Positions 1 through 9,200 of a DNA stretch of 12,802 nucleotides are shown here, piece by piece; the stretch's first letter is position 1; every line of letters starts with the position of its first letter. Position numbers and translations under genes: made by a program. The DNA comes from JAWXUE01 sp044432865 (GTDB lineage Bacteria > Bacillota_I > Bacilli_A > Acholeplasmatales > Anaeroplasmataceae). The DNA lies in assembly GCA_044432865.1 (NCBI GenBank), contig JAWXUF010000035.1, positions 1 through 12,802 of the forward strand, in the 5' to 3' direction. Under the pieces are notes generated by a model that worked only from the letters and a program-made list of their open reading frames with translations, was not told the origin of the DNA and did not search any database.

Positions 1-7
1 GTATCAT
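1..7 (-). CDS. Start of the next minus-strand gene (partial, two codons visible)
   Basis: An ATG (complement of CAT at 5-7) is preceded on the minus strand by AGGAGAG (complement of 14-20), at a normal Shine-Dalgarno distance. Only ATG ATA and one more base lie in the window, so nothing can be said about the product. It lies beyond the operon terminator and has its own candidate promoter at 173-216, so it is probably a separate transcription unit. The start is supported only by the RBS and the upstream promoter elements. Confidence 0.5.
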
Positions 8-82
8 TTAATCTCTCCTATTTACAATAATTTTAGAAAATACCATTACTTTTGGCAATTTCCTTTTTTACTGTTATTTTTA

Positions 83-108
83 AAATAGGTCTTTAAAAAG
101 TTCTATTT
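83..108. repeat. Imperfect dyad in the leader of the downstream gene
   Basis: AAATAG (83-88) and CTATTT (103-108) are inverted, and CTTT (91-94) pairs with AAAG (97-100) about the same centre, with a two-base mismatch block on each side. As RNA the loop would be only two bases, so an operator-like DNA dyad fits better than a hairpin. In DNA this AT-rich, chance is a real alternative. Confidence 0.25.
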
Positions 109-172
109 CATATAGGATTATATTAAATTGATACACACTGTTACTCTACCTGATATTTTTGTAGTTTTTTGC

Positions 173-178
173 ATTATA
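173..178 (-). promoter_or_regulatory. Candidate -10 box (TATAAT) for the downstream gene
   Basis: The minus strand reads TATAAT here. No TTGACA-like -35 sits at 17 bases; the corresponding hexamer (196-201) reads CAAAAA. Two tandem Spo0A-like boxes occupy the -35 region instead, as expected of an activator-dependent sigma-A promoter. Predicted transcription would start near 166, giving a leader of about 160 bases before the ATG at 5-7. Confidence 0.4.
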
Positions 179-196
179 CACTAAAAACATTTATAT

Positions 197-216
197 TTTT
201 GTCGGATTTTGTCGAA
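197..216 (+). promoter_or_regulatory. Tandem Spo0A-box-like repeats (two head-to-tail 10-mers)
   Basis: Two adjacent 10-mers, TTTTGTCGGA (197-206) and TTTTGTCGAA (207-216), lie head to tail with exactly one helical turn of periodicity. The second matches the published Bacillus subtilis 0A-box consensus TTTTGTCRAA exactly; the first differs at one position. They sit 18 bases upstream of the minus-strand TATAAT at 173-178, where Spo0A binds to activate sigma-A promoters. The motif match and spacing are visible in the sequence; that Spo0A binds here is inference, and it requires a host that encodes Spo0A. Confidence 0.45.
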
Positions 217-218
217 GC

Positions 219-250
219 AAAAAATACAGAACATTTTACTGTTCTGTATT
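219..250 (-). terminator. Intrinsic terminator of the ssp-type operon
   Basis: A perfect 10-bp inverted repeat (AATACAGAAC at 223-232, GTTCTGTATT at 241-250) with an 8-base loop is followed on the minus strand by a run of six T (224-219). It begins six bases after the stop codon of the last operon gene, so it marks the 3' end of the operon. Confidence 0.85.
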
Positions 251-255
251 ACAAT

Positions 256-774
256 TTATACTTCTTTATTTATTTCTATCATAAAATAATCTTCTTTGAA
301 AAGATATAATGCTGAACAAAAGTCCTCTACTGTTTGACATTCTTTAAAATAATTGTCAATAACATCAAGTCCACCTCTAACATATTCATCAATCAATACT
401 TCAGCTTCCTTATCATCTGATTTAGTAGCGGTAAATGATTTTTTAATATTCTCTTCTACAGTAATATTTTCATTATTTATGAAATTTGCAAATCTAGAAA
501 TTGTATTAAGTTCTACTTTACATTTACTTATTTTTTCATGAAATATTGTTACTGAACCTTCACCGCTTTTTTTACTTCTTTTATTATTTATAATACCAAT
601 CATAGCTGCAATCATATAACAATCCATACTGGTATCAAAAATAAAAGTATCAATATTATTGTTATTAACATTTTTTAAAATAAAGGATATAGTATTTTCG
701 CTTTGTTTTGTTTTAGAATATTTTTTCAAAATGTTTGCTTGACTTCCTGTGAATTTAATATCCGTATCAAACAT
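256..774 (-). CDS. 172-aa protein of unknown function, last gene of the PT defence operon
   Basis: I cannot assign this protein to a family with confidence. It is a soluble, mixed charged/hydrophobic protein without signal peptide or membrane segment. The most family-like stretches are a hydrophobic segment DTSMDCYMIAAMIG (residues 47-60) and YVRGGLDVIDNYF (131-143) near the C-terminus. Its ATG overlaps the stop of the DndD-like gene by one base (TAATG) and has a near-perfect RBS (AGGAGGTGA), so the two are translationally coupled and likely act together. It occupies the place DndE has after DndD in dnd operons, but it is longer than DndE (about 110 aa) and I see no resemblance. It may be one subunit of an SspFGH-type restriction complex, or one of the small dnd-associated proteins; both are inferences from context. 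Confidence 0.85.
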   Translation of the reverse strand: MFDTDIKFTGSQANILKKYSKTKQSENTISFILKNVNNNNIDTFIFDTSMDCYMIAAMIGIINNKRSKKSGEGSVTIFHEKISKCKVELNTISRFANFINNENITVEENIKKSFTATKSDDKEAEVLIDEYVRGGLDVIDNYFKECQTVEDFCSALYLFKEDYFMIEINKEV

Positions 775-2777
775 TATTTCACCTCCTGAATTTCAGCTTC
801 TATCTCTGAAATTTTATTTATTTTATAGACTTTACCAATTTGGTTACCCATTTGAATTTTTGCTTTAGAATAATCTTTTTCCATCACAACAATAATTACT
901 TGTTTACAGTATTTTGGAAGTTCTCTACTGATATTATTTATATGAGTATCATCTAAACTAGAAAAAGGTGCATCCATAACTAATGGATAATTACCATCCA
1001 CAACTTCCTCTAACATATCTTCGGATTTTTCTTGTTCTTTTAGCAAACTCATCAAACCAGCTACAAATGAGAAATTTTTAACTGTCATAGCACCTGTAGA
1101 TCCATTCAAATTTTTCCCTTTATATAATGTAGAGACATTATAATTTTCATCAATTTTAATTACACTATCCTCACCTCTATACATATCTTTAAATATTGAG
1201 TCAACTTTCGACTCCAAAATTTGTCTTTTTTGTTCTTTTCTCTCTTCGTAACCTTTATTTAAGCTATTGTATATACTCTTAGCGTATGTTACACTTCTCT
1301 TAATAAGTTGATTACTACTTGAATTTTCAAGTGCTTTGTCACGTTTTTTTTCAGCTACTTGAATTTCTCTATCACAGTTTGGGATTACTGTATTTTCATT
1401 ATGCTCAATTGATTTGCTCTTTAATCCAATTTGAATTTTCCATTCATCAATTTGATCTTGTATATATCCAACATCGTCCTTACCAGAGATTAATCTTTTA
1501 ATTTCTGATAACTCTTCATCATTCTTGTTAAATTGTTCCCATGAATCTAATAACGCATCAATGTTATCAGTTAAATCATTATGTAATGAATTAGCCCTTT
1601 GACAGTTATGAAAATTTTCAGTTATAAAGTTTTCTATATATTGTGAATAATTATTAGGTTCCATATGATTTTTCGCTTCTAATAATACATTAATTAAACT
1701 TGGATTAGATCTTAAACATGTACCACATAAACACACACCACTCTCAATGATTTGATCGACAGCTGCTTCATTAATATCAGTAAAACCTTTCCCTTTAGAA
1801 AAACTTGAACTTTTTAAATAATCTTCAACATCATATTTAACATAAGCTTTAGCAAACAATGAGTTTAATAATGATGATTTATAATTTATTGAATTGATCA
1901 TAGAAGAATATTTAGAATCTATTCTTTGAATTAAATTATTATTTTCTTTATCAATTTCTTTTTTTCTATTTTGGTTTAAAATTAAATTTTTATTAGCATC
2001 TAATGTTTGTTCATTTTTAGCAATATCTTCTTTAAATTTTTCAATTTCTTCATTATATAAATTATTTGTATATTTCTTAGTTTCTATTTCAGCGGTATTA
2101 TCCATGATGATTCTATCACACTCAGTTATTATTGCAATATTATTATAATCATCCGCTGAGTAACCACTTTCTAATACTCTAACTACACTTTGACTATTTC
2201 TAGGATGGAAGTAGTCCATTAATTTCTCTGTAACACTTAATCCTAACATCTTTGAAACAGCATTCTTAAGAGTTGACTTTTTTACAATATCATTTATCTT
2301 ATTTTTTTCACCATCAAAGAAAAAATATTCTTTTAAATCATTGTTTAGTATATTATTAATTTCCATTGTAGCATCACTTGCATGAAGACTTATAGTACCC
2401 ATATCAGGTAATGATTTATATACTATTGTTTTTGGTTTAAAATTATTGAAATTTTCTTCATCAATTTTTTGATAAATACATGTAGTTTTTATTTTATAAT
2501 CAATAGAGTTGTGTTCAATCTTAACAGTCACCGAAACTTCTTCTTCTTCACCAATTTTCATAGATGTTCTAATATTTGCACTTAATAAATTATTATCCTC
2601 AAATAGTTTCTCTTCTTGATATAAACACCAAATAAACCCCTTTACTAATGTTGTTTTCCCAAATGTATTATCACCTAATATGATTGTATAACATTTATCA
2701 TCATCATAAGAAAATTCGATGTCAGGAGTGGAAATAAATTGTCTGAAATTTTTTAAATTTATTGATTTAATTTTCAT
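774..2777 (-). CDS. DndD-family SMC/ABC-type ATPase
   Basis: This 667-aa protein has the SMC/RecN/Rad50-like layout. The N-terminal half-ATPase begins with KIKSINLKNFRQF and carries a Walker A, GDNTFGKTT (residues 35-43). YFFFDGEKN (151-159) follows, a motif typical of the DndD family. A long charged, largely coiled-coil middle (about 215-530) is interrupted by a cysteine cluster CLCGTC (349-354) at the hook position. The C-terminal half carries a degenerate ABC signature region (about 558-577), Walker B and D-loop PLVMDAPFSSLDD (598-610). Length equals that of DndD (about 660 aa). In dnd systems DndD partners DndC/DndE and is thought to supply ATP-driven DNA handling. Here it sits after a nuclease-helicase and not next to the PAPS reductase, so a restriction role is as likely as a modification role. 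RBS GGAGG is 7 bases from the ATG; the start overlaps the 53-aa gene by 11 bases. Confidence 0.93.
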   Translation of the reverse strand: MKIKSINLKNFRQFISTPDIEFSYDDDKCYTIILGDNTFGKTTLVKGFIWCLYQEEKLFEDNNLLSANIRTSMKIGEEEEVSVTVKIEHNSIDYKIKTTCIYQKIDEENFNNFKPKTIVYKSLPDMGTISLHASDATMEINNILNNDLKEYFFFDGEKNKINDIVKKSTLKNAVSKMLGLSVTEKLMDYFHPRNSQSVVRVLESGYSADDYNNIAIITECDRIIMDNTAEIETKKYTNNLYNEEIEKFKEDIAKNEQTLDANKNLILNQNRKKEIDKENNNLIQRIDSKYSSMINSINYKSSLLNSLFAKAYVKYDVEDYLKSSSFSKGKGFTDINEAAVDQIIESGVCLCGTCLRSNPSLINVLLEAKNHMEPNNYSQYIENFITENFHNCQRANSLHNDLTDNIDALLDSWEQFNKNDEELSEIKRLISGKDDVGYIQDQIDEWKIQIGLKSKSIEHNENTVIPNCDREIQVAEKKRDKALENSSSNQLIKRSVTYAKSIYNSLNKGYEERKEQKRQILESKVDSIFKDMYRGEDSVIKIDENYNVSTLYKGKNLNGSTGAMTVKNFSFVAGLMSLLKEQEKSEDMLEEVVDGNYPLVMDAPFSSLDDTHINNISRELPKYCKQVIIVVMEKDYSKAKIQMGNQIGKVYKINKISEIEAEIQEVK

Positions 2778-2928
2778 TTTTTACCTCCGCTTTAATCATG
2801 TCTGCAATTTTTTGTAACGCTGAACTTTTTGTTGTGCCAGATTTTTCTTTTTCCTGTATAATCCTCAAAGCTTGTAATAACATTTTTTTTCTTTTTTCCG
2901 TATCTATTTCTACTACTTCATTACTCAT
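2767..2928 (-). CDS. 53-aa helical small protein between helicase and DndD-like ATPase
   Basis: This short gene is easily missed. The product starts MSNEVVEIDTEKRKKMLL and ends KIADMIKAEVKNEN; it is highly charged, rich in Lys and Glu, and predicted by eye to form one or two amphipathic helices. Its ATG overlaps the helicase stop (8-base overlap, ATGAGTAA context), and its 3' end overlaps the start of the DndD-like gene by 11 bases, a pattern of translational coupling. Without it there would be an unexplained 143-base gap in an otherwise gapless operon. No family is recognised. It could be a small adaptor between the helicase and the DndD-like ATPase, or simply a coupling leader that carries the RBS of the next gene. 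Confidence 0.7.
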   Translation of the reverse strand: MSNEVVEIDTEKRKKMLLQALRIIQEKEKSGTTKSSALQKIADMIKAEVKNEN

Positions 2929-5080
2929 ACAAATCTTCCTCCCTTATTATATTCAATTCATATGCTTGTTCTATCTCTTCAATAAGTTTAAAACTTTCTC
3001 TGGAATTTATCGCAATTTTAGAGAAACATTTTATTCTATCAAACTCACGCTTTACTAAACTCAAATCTATTTTTCTATCTTGTTCTGAAATATTATCTAC
3101 AGAAATTAAAAGTCTTGGTAAAGAAATAAAATCATAAATTTCAGAATAAATTTTACCTTTTGCTTTTCTTAATACTCTACCTCTTCTTTGTATATATTCT
3201 TTTGGATTAGTACTGCTTGCTAATATGAACGCCCTATTGATACAAGGAATATTTACACCTTCATCTAAACATTTTATTGCAACTATTCCATTTATATCTT
3301 GATCAACAAATGAATTGATTATTTCTTTCCGAACTTCATTACTTTCATCTGCTGTAAATTTAGAAACTTCCATATTAAAATTAGATTGAAGTTCATTAAT
3401 AACTACTTCAATTTGTCTCTTATCCTCATCATCAAATATATCTTCCTCATAACTTACTGCACCACAATAAAAAAGCATATTCTTTTCTTTCTCCAAATCA
3501 TTTTCCTTGATGATCTTTATAAGATTATTTATTTTACTCTTTGTTTCAGCTACGATTCTAGCTCTCTTAATTAACAATGATTTTAGTCCTGAGGGTAAGG
3601 AATTACTCTTTCTATCGTAATGATATGTATTTATCTTCTTAGTTACTTCAATATATCTATCTAATTCATCACTATTAAAATAACTTACTATTGGAAAATA
3701 ATAATACTTAGTTAATTTATCTTCTTGAATTGCTCTTTCTAATGAGTAGCTAAAAATTATTTTATCAAAATAATTTATTATTTTTTCAGTTCCTTCATTA
3801 TCGTTATGTCTATGTATAGTTGCTGATAATCCTAATCTATATTTATAATTAACTTCTAAAGTTTTTGAAATTTTCGGTGCTCCAAAATTGTGTGCCTCAT
3901 CAACTATAAACATGGTATCATTAGCAATTGAAATGAGTAAACTTTGTATATTTTCATTTGTAAAACTACTATTAGTTATTATAATACAACCAAATTTTTT
4001 TCTTTTCATTTTGAAATTATTAATTAATGACTTTAAGTTTGCTTTATATTTGTTGAAACTATCATAACACTTAATTACATCAATATTAAATAGCTTTGCT
4101 TCAGAAGACCACTGTTCTACTAGATGTGTGTACGGGACACATATTACTACAAATAGTCTACCTATTTCAGCATGTAGCTTACATATTGCTCCAAGTGCAG
4201 TAAAAGTCTTCCCTGTTCCAGTAGCCATATCTAAAATTCCATTATAATCATTATTTTCCCATTGACAAATAGCTTCTTCTTGATAATCATGTAATTTAAT
4301 TTCTTCATTACCGATCATTTCTTTTTCTTCTCTATTACTTTTTAATTTTATTTGTAATAAAATCTCAAGTAATTCTTTATCAAGATTAGTGTAATCATTA
4401 GTTGCTTTATGATATTTCATCAATCTATTTTTAACAATCTCTGGAAAATCCAAAGTTAAAACACCATCTTCTTTGTTATTCCAAAGTTTTTCAAAATCAT
4501 TGTTGATATCTATACATCTTGATTCTAAGTCTGAATTTTTCCATGAGCAAAAAACTGAAATATCTTCATAATTAACTGTGAAAGCATTATAAGTATCATT
4601 AGCAGACCCTGTCATTGCTACCATATTATCATCTCTATCGACAAATATTCCAGTTTTAGTGTGTAAGATCCCATCTGCTCTACTATCCGTAATTAGATAG
4701 GCAACTTTTATTTCTAATATATCTTTTTGTATTAGATAAGATAATAATCCGAAACGGTCATTTCTTTGTTCAAAACTAGAAAATTCATTTTCATCAAACA
4801 AGGAATTGAATTTGTCTTCAACTTTAGCTTTTTCTCCATTTAGAATCGCATCATACTCAACCTGTTTGATTTGGTGCGAGATAATCATTTTAATCTTGCC
4901 TTTATTTTGTGCCAATTGAATTAATCCTATTGATAATTTAAGAAGAATACCTGCAGTAAAATAAGCAGTTGTTCTATAATAATTTATAGCATTAGATAAA
5001 CAAGGATTATAAAATTCTTCTATAACATCTTCTAAATATGTTTTATACCTTCGTTTGAATTCATATGTTTTCAAACTCAT
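2921..5080 (-). CDS. PLD-nuclease/SF2 DEAH-box helicase fusion (putative PT restriction enzyme)
   Basis: This 719-aa protein has two parts. The N-terminal domain (about 1-205) is phospholipase-D-like with one HKD-type motif: HTK at 140-142, D148 and GSAND at 158-162. A single motif implies an active site built by dimerisation, as in other one-motif PLD nucleases. The C-terminal part (about 255-655) is a superfamily 2 helicase: Q-like LHDYQEEA (263-270), Walker A ATGTGKT (286-292), DEAH (394-397), SAT (419-421), motif V near DEGVNIP (606-612) and motif VI QRRGRVLR (631-638). Such PLD-helicase proteins occur in defence loci, and DEAD/DEAH helicases are annotated as PT-dependent restriction enzymes in dnd loci. 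The likely role is ATP-driven translocation and cleavage of DNA lacking PT. Its ATG overlaps the desulfurase stop by one base (TAATG) with a GAGGTGG RBS. Equivalence to a specific SspF/G/H subunit is probable but not proven from sequence alone. Confidence 0.93.
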   Translation of the reverse strand: MSLKTYEFKRRYKTYLEDVIEEFYNPCLSNAINYYRTTAYFTAGILLKLSIGLIQLAQNKGKIKMIISHQIKQVEYDAILNGEKAKVEDKFNSLFDENEFSSFEQRNDRFGLLSYLIQKDILEIKVAYLITDSRADGILHTKTGIFVDRDDNMVAMTGSANDTYNAFTVNYEDISVFCSWKNSDLESRCIDINNDFEKLWNNKEDGVLTLDFPEIVKNRLMKYHKATNDYTNLDKELLEILLQIKLKSNREEKEMIGNEEIKLHDYQEEAICQWENNDYNGILDMATGTGKTFTALGAICKLHAEIGRLFVVICVPYTHLVEQWSSEAKLFNIDVIKCYDSFNKYKANLKSLINNFKMKRKKFGCIIITNSSFTNENIQSLLISIANDTMFIVDEAHNFGAPKISKTLEVNYKYRLGLSATIHRHNDNEGTEKIINYFDKIIFSYSLERAIQEDKLTKYYYFPIVSYFNSDELDRYIEVTKKINTYHYDRKSNSLPSGLKSLLIKRARIVAETKSKINNLIKIIKENDLEKEKNMLFYCGAVSYEEDIFDDEDKRQIEVVINELQSNFNMEVSKFTADESNEVRKEIINSFVDQDINGIVAIKCLDEGVNIPCINRAFILASSTNPKEYIQRRGRVLRKAKGKIYSEIYDFISLPRLLISVDNISEQDRKIDLSLVKREFDRIKCFSKIAINSRESFKLIEEIEQAYELNIIREEDLYE

Positions 5081-6195
5081 TATACCACCTCGCTTAATGC
5101 TGTAATTAATTTTTTTATTTCTTCTTTAGTATTAAATATTCCTAAACTCACTCTCACTGTACCGTAATTTTTTTTAAAATCTAAAAAGTTATGTATATAC
5201 GGCGCACAGTGATAACCTGTCCTAACACAAATATTGAACTCTTCAGCTAGTATTGTACCTAAATCATCAGTCATAAATCCTTGTACATTAAACGATACTA
5301 TCCCACAACTTATATAATCTTTAGGAAGATAAATAGTAACACCATCTATCTTCTTAAGTTCATTTATCAAATAGTTAGTTAATTCTTTTTTTATTGACTT
5401 ATAATCTTCTTTTTGTAGAAAATCTATAGCGCAATTAATACTATATATACCAATTGAATTAGGACTTCCAGGTTCAAATCTTAATGGTTCTATAGTAGGC
5501 ATTTCTAAATTTAATGAGTCAGATCCAGTGCCTCCAACTTTTGTTAAATTAAGATTAGTTTTGCCAGTTTTAATATAACCTGCAATTCCAAACATTGCAT
5601 ATAAAGACTTATGTCCAGCAAATACAACAAAATCAGTATTTGTTGTATCCACGGGATAAATAGCAAAACTTTGAGCACAATCTAAAACAGTTATACAGTC
5701 CTTTTGTTTACATAATTCAAATATTTTTTCATATGGTAATTCAAACCCAGTTACATTATTAACATGACTGATTGCTACTAGTTTCGGCTTATTTAAAGTT
5801 ATAATATCTTTTAATTCATTTTCTTTTAAAGACCAAGTTTCTTTATCGAAAGGAATTATAATAATTTCTACTTTTAAATCATGTAGTGTTCTTATAACTG
5901 CGTTATGTTCAAAAGGAGAAACTAATACTTTATCTCCTAGATTTAAATTGCATCCTCTTAATATTAAATTTAAAGATTCAGTAGCTGATGAAGTAAATAC
6001 AACATTACTAGAAGATGTATTAACTATATTAGCTAATTTAGTTCTTGTTTCTTCAATCATAGAATATGTATCTTTAGCACCTTTGTAACTACTTCTACCT
6101 GCATTAAATGAATAATTTTGCATTGCATAATTAATACCATCATATACTTCTTTAGGTTTTGGAAAAGTAGTTGCAGCATTGTCAAAATATATCAT
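5080..6195 (-). CDS. Cysteine desulfurase (PLP-dependent class V aminotransferase fold), SspA/DndA role
   Basis: This 371-aa protein removes sulfur from L-cysteine as an enzyme-bound persulfide, giving alanine. Visible features are the N-terminal IYFDNAATTFPKP (residues 2-14), the PLP-contacting H97 in FEHNAV, D172 and Q175 in LDCAQS, the Schiff-base lysine K196 in AGHKSL, and the persulfide cysteine C330 in VRTGYHCAP. The opening and the RTGYHCAPYIH loop resemble the EF2568-type cysteine desulfurase family more than housekeeping IscS or NifS. Many ssp/dnd operons lack this gene and borrow a genomic desulfurase; here it is encoded between the modification and restriction genes and presumably feeds the SspD-like protein. 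The start is supported by a strong GAGGAGGAG RBS, with a 14-base gap after the ATPase gene. Enzyme class is secure; the dedicated PT role is inferred from context. Confidence 0.95.
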   Translation of the reverse strand: MIYFDNAATTFPKPKEVYDGINYAMQNYSFNAGRSSYKGAKDTYSMIEETRTKLANIVNTSSSNVVFTSSATESLNLILRGCNLNLGDKVLVSPFEHNAVIRTLHDLKVEIIIIPFDKETWSLKENELKDIITLNKPKLVAISHVNNVTGFELPYEKIFELCKQKDCITVLDCAQSFAIYPVDTTNTDFVVFAGHKSLYAMFGIAGYIKTGKTNLNLTKVGGTGSDSLNLEMPTIEPLRFEPGSPNSIGIYSINCAIDFLQKEDYKSIKKELTNYLINELKKIDGVTIYLPKDYISCGIVSFNVQGFMTDDLGTILAEEFNICVRTGYHCAPYIHNFLDFKKNYGTVRVSLGIFNTKEEIKKLITALSEVV

Positions 6196-6209
6196 TTTTC
6201 TCCTCCTCT

Positions 6210-9200
6210 TTAGTTTATTATTTTATTTAAAACATTCTTTATTATCATTGCTTTTTCTTCATTAGATAAAGCATCACCATAATCTTCTATCTCTTCTAAA
6301 ATATTATTATATAAAGTTTTACCCAATGTTGACATTTCAACATTAGATGTACTATTTTCAATATCATTTTTATTTATAGATAAATCTTTATCGTAATTAA
6401 TAACAATATTTATAAATTCTTTTATAATATTTTTAAAGTTATTTTCTTTTTTACTATTCCAATCAGATAAATTACAGTTTAATGCTCCAGCTGATAAAGA
6501 GTTTATTGCATCTATATTATTATGTTCTATATTAGTCATAGATTTATATAGAGATTTATATTTATCGTCAAAAACTATGTTAGAAACTTGACTATTATCT
6601 TTTAACCATATATCTATTGTTGATTTTAAATTTCCGTTATATTTTGGATTAAATTCAGCACACAATTCTTTTGTAATTCTATTAGAATACTCAATTAATT
6701 TATCTTCGAATTCTTTTAAAATTGATATGATTTTATTAGACATTTCTGTTACTTTTACATTCAATGCTCTTGGTAATTCATCAAATATTAAGTCAAATGC
6801 ATTAAGGTCTGCTTTCATAAATTCATTTTTAAATGATAATGCTTCATCAGATAAATGAATAATGTTGTCTCTTTTAGTGCATGATATAATAATTGGTTCT
6901 ATATTAATTACTTTTCTTTTAAGTACATCAATTATTGATTGCACTTTTTTACTCAATGAAATTGTTGAATTAATATTGAAATGAATACACATATCATTTA
7001 ACATTTTAATATTTTTGCTATTAATAGATTTAAAACTGAAGTAATAGTCGTTTGGATTATTTACTATTTTAGTTAAATTATTTGAATTAACAATAATATC
7101 TTTGTCTTTGTTATAGATAACTAATGTATTAAATTCAGATAATGATTTAGAATTTATAGTAGTAATTGCTTTTGCTAAATATAAAGTAATTACGCCTTCT
7201 CTTATTCCATAAGGCTTGCTTTTTAACTTTCCAACAAGCGATTTGAAGTGAACTTTACCTGAATTAGATTCTTTTAAATTGTTTGCTATCATTTCTACTA
7301 TATTGTTATTATTTTCTAATGATTTAGTAAAAGCATAGTTGATAGTCCCCTCCGCTGATGTTGAACTAAAAACAGTGTCATTCTCATCTAAAAGAGAATC
7401 TATAATATTATTTCTTGCTTTAGTTATAACTGATGAAACATTATTTCTATTAACTAATTCATGATTTAAAACAACTGTATTTGTGTAAGTGTTGGTCAAT
7501 GACTTATATAACACTTCGTTAATATTTTCTTCTTTATTACCATTTAATAATAAAATTGATGAATTGTATAGTTTTTCTAAATAGTTAGTTATTTCTTTAG
7601 ATATATCAGCAATTAATACAGGCAATAAATTTATTGTATTTTCATCTAATTTGTTTTTGCTAGTCAGTACTTCTTCAGCTGATTCTAATAATTTAATTTG
7701 TTTTTCAATCTTAATATCAATTTTATTTTTTACATATCTCACAATTACATTTGATGCATTTAAAGTTTCTAAAGTTTCTTGAATTGACTTTAAACTTGAT
7801 GAATCGTTATTAGATATGTTTAAAACAATACCATCAGTATTAGAAGGAATAATATTAGTTATATCATTTAATTCTTTAAAATCAGAAGAATCAATAAATA
7901 CTTCCTTATAAAATCTTACCATTTTAAATTCAAAGTTATATTGATTAGATATTAAATATTTTTTATCATAAAATTTATTTAATGATTTACTTAAGTGGAA
8001 GTTATTTCTACTTTTCGTTAGGTTTTCCATTAAATCATATACTGATTTGTCAGACATTACTGAAAAATCTATACTATTATCATTAATATTTTGCTTTAAT
8101 ATATTTTTATTTAATAGTGTATCTACTAATTCTTTAATATCATTAGTGATTTTTCCTAAAGACATAGCTATGCTTTCTATAGAACAATTTAATCTCAATG
8201 GATCGTTAATTAATTTAATTACTGCAATAACTTTTATAATATCCTGCTGTTCTTTTTTAGGGCATAATTTACATGAAGATTTAACTTTATAATAAATGCT
8301 TTTATATTCATCATTTTCTTTTATTAATTCTTCAAAATAATCATATATGTTATTTACATTTAATAATTCTTTTTCATTGTTAGCTATAAAATACTTAAAT
8401 GTTGAGTTTCCATCATCCGATAAAAACGTAAATAATGTTCTCTCGTTTTGAGCTACTATCTCAGATATTTGTATTAATGAAAATAAAGCAATTGGATTAA
8501 ATGGTATCCCGTTATTAATAACATAATCTAATTGTTTTTCAGTAAAAACATTATTATCTTTTAGGTTATTGAATAACTCTTTATATTTTGTTTGAATTGT
8601 AGAAACTAATTGATTATATTCTTTTGTTTTATTTAAGGCACTACAAATAATTTGGTAATTTTCTTCTATAGATCTATCAAATCTAATTTGTTTAAAACGC
8701 CCTGCTATCTTAACAAAAGAATCACTAAGTTTTTTATCCTTGTTATATAAAGTGATTTCTTTATGAGTTATACAACAAAAGTGCATTTGGTAATCAGACT
8801 CTTGTTCACATTTTTCAGCTAATGATTGAATTTTATTTAATCTTTCAGCAAAATCTTTAGTATGATTTTCTAAGAATACACCAAATTCATCTGAAATAAT
8901 AAATATACCAGAGTAATTATGAGACTTTAGTTTCATAGCAACATCTGAATATACAGAAGATATATCATTACTTACTAATGGGTTAAAAGATGTCCCATGA
9001 GTTATACACGTATGTAATTGTAAAAACTTTTCATAATATTTGTATTTAAAAAGTGATAATCCTTTTTTCAATTCTTCTAAAGTAACATCTAATTCATTTA
9101 CACATTTATCAAATACATCCAAGTTTTCTTTATTTACTGTTTCCCATATTTTGATAGTTTTTAAACATTCACTATATGTAGATTGCGGTAAAACATCATA

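Noticed and set aside
256..774. DndE identity for the 172-aa protein
   Set aside because: It has the DndE position after a DndD-like gene, but it is about 60 residues longer than DndE and I see no resemblance.
353..3574. Plus-strand open frames at 353-541, 1319-1501, 2798-3058 and 3386-3574
   Set aside because: They lie antisense to clearly coding minus-strand genes, have low-complexity Phe/Leu/Ser-rich translations, lack ribosome binding sites and show no recognisable motif.
8047..8292. Plus-strand 81-aa open frame inside the large ATPase gene
   Set aside because: It is antisense to the sspC-like gene with a hydrophobic translation typical of reading AT-rich coding DNA backwards, and has no promoter or RBS.
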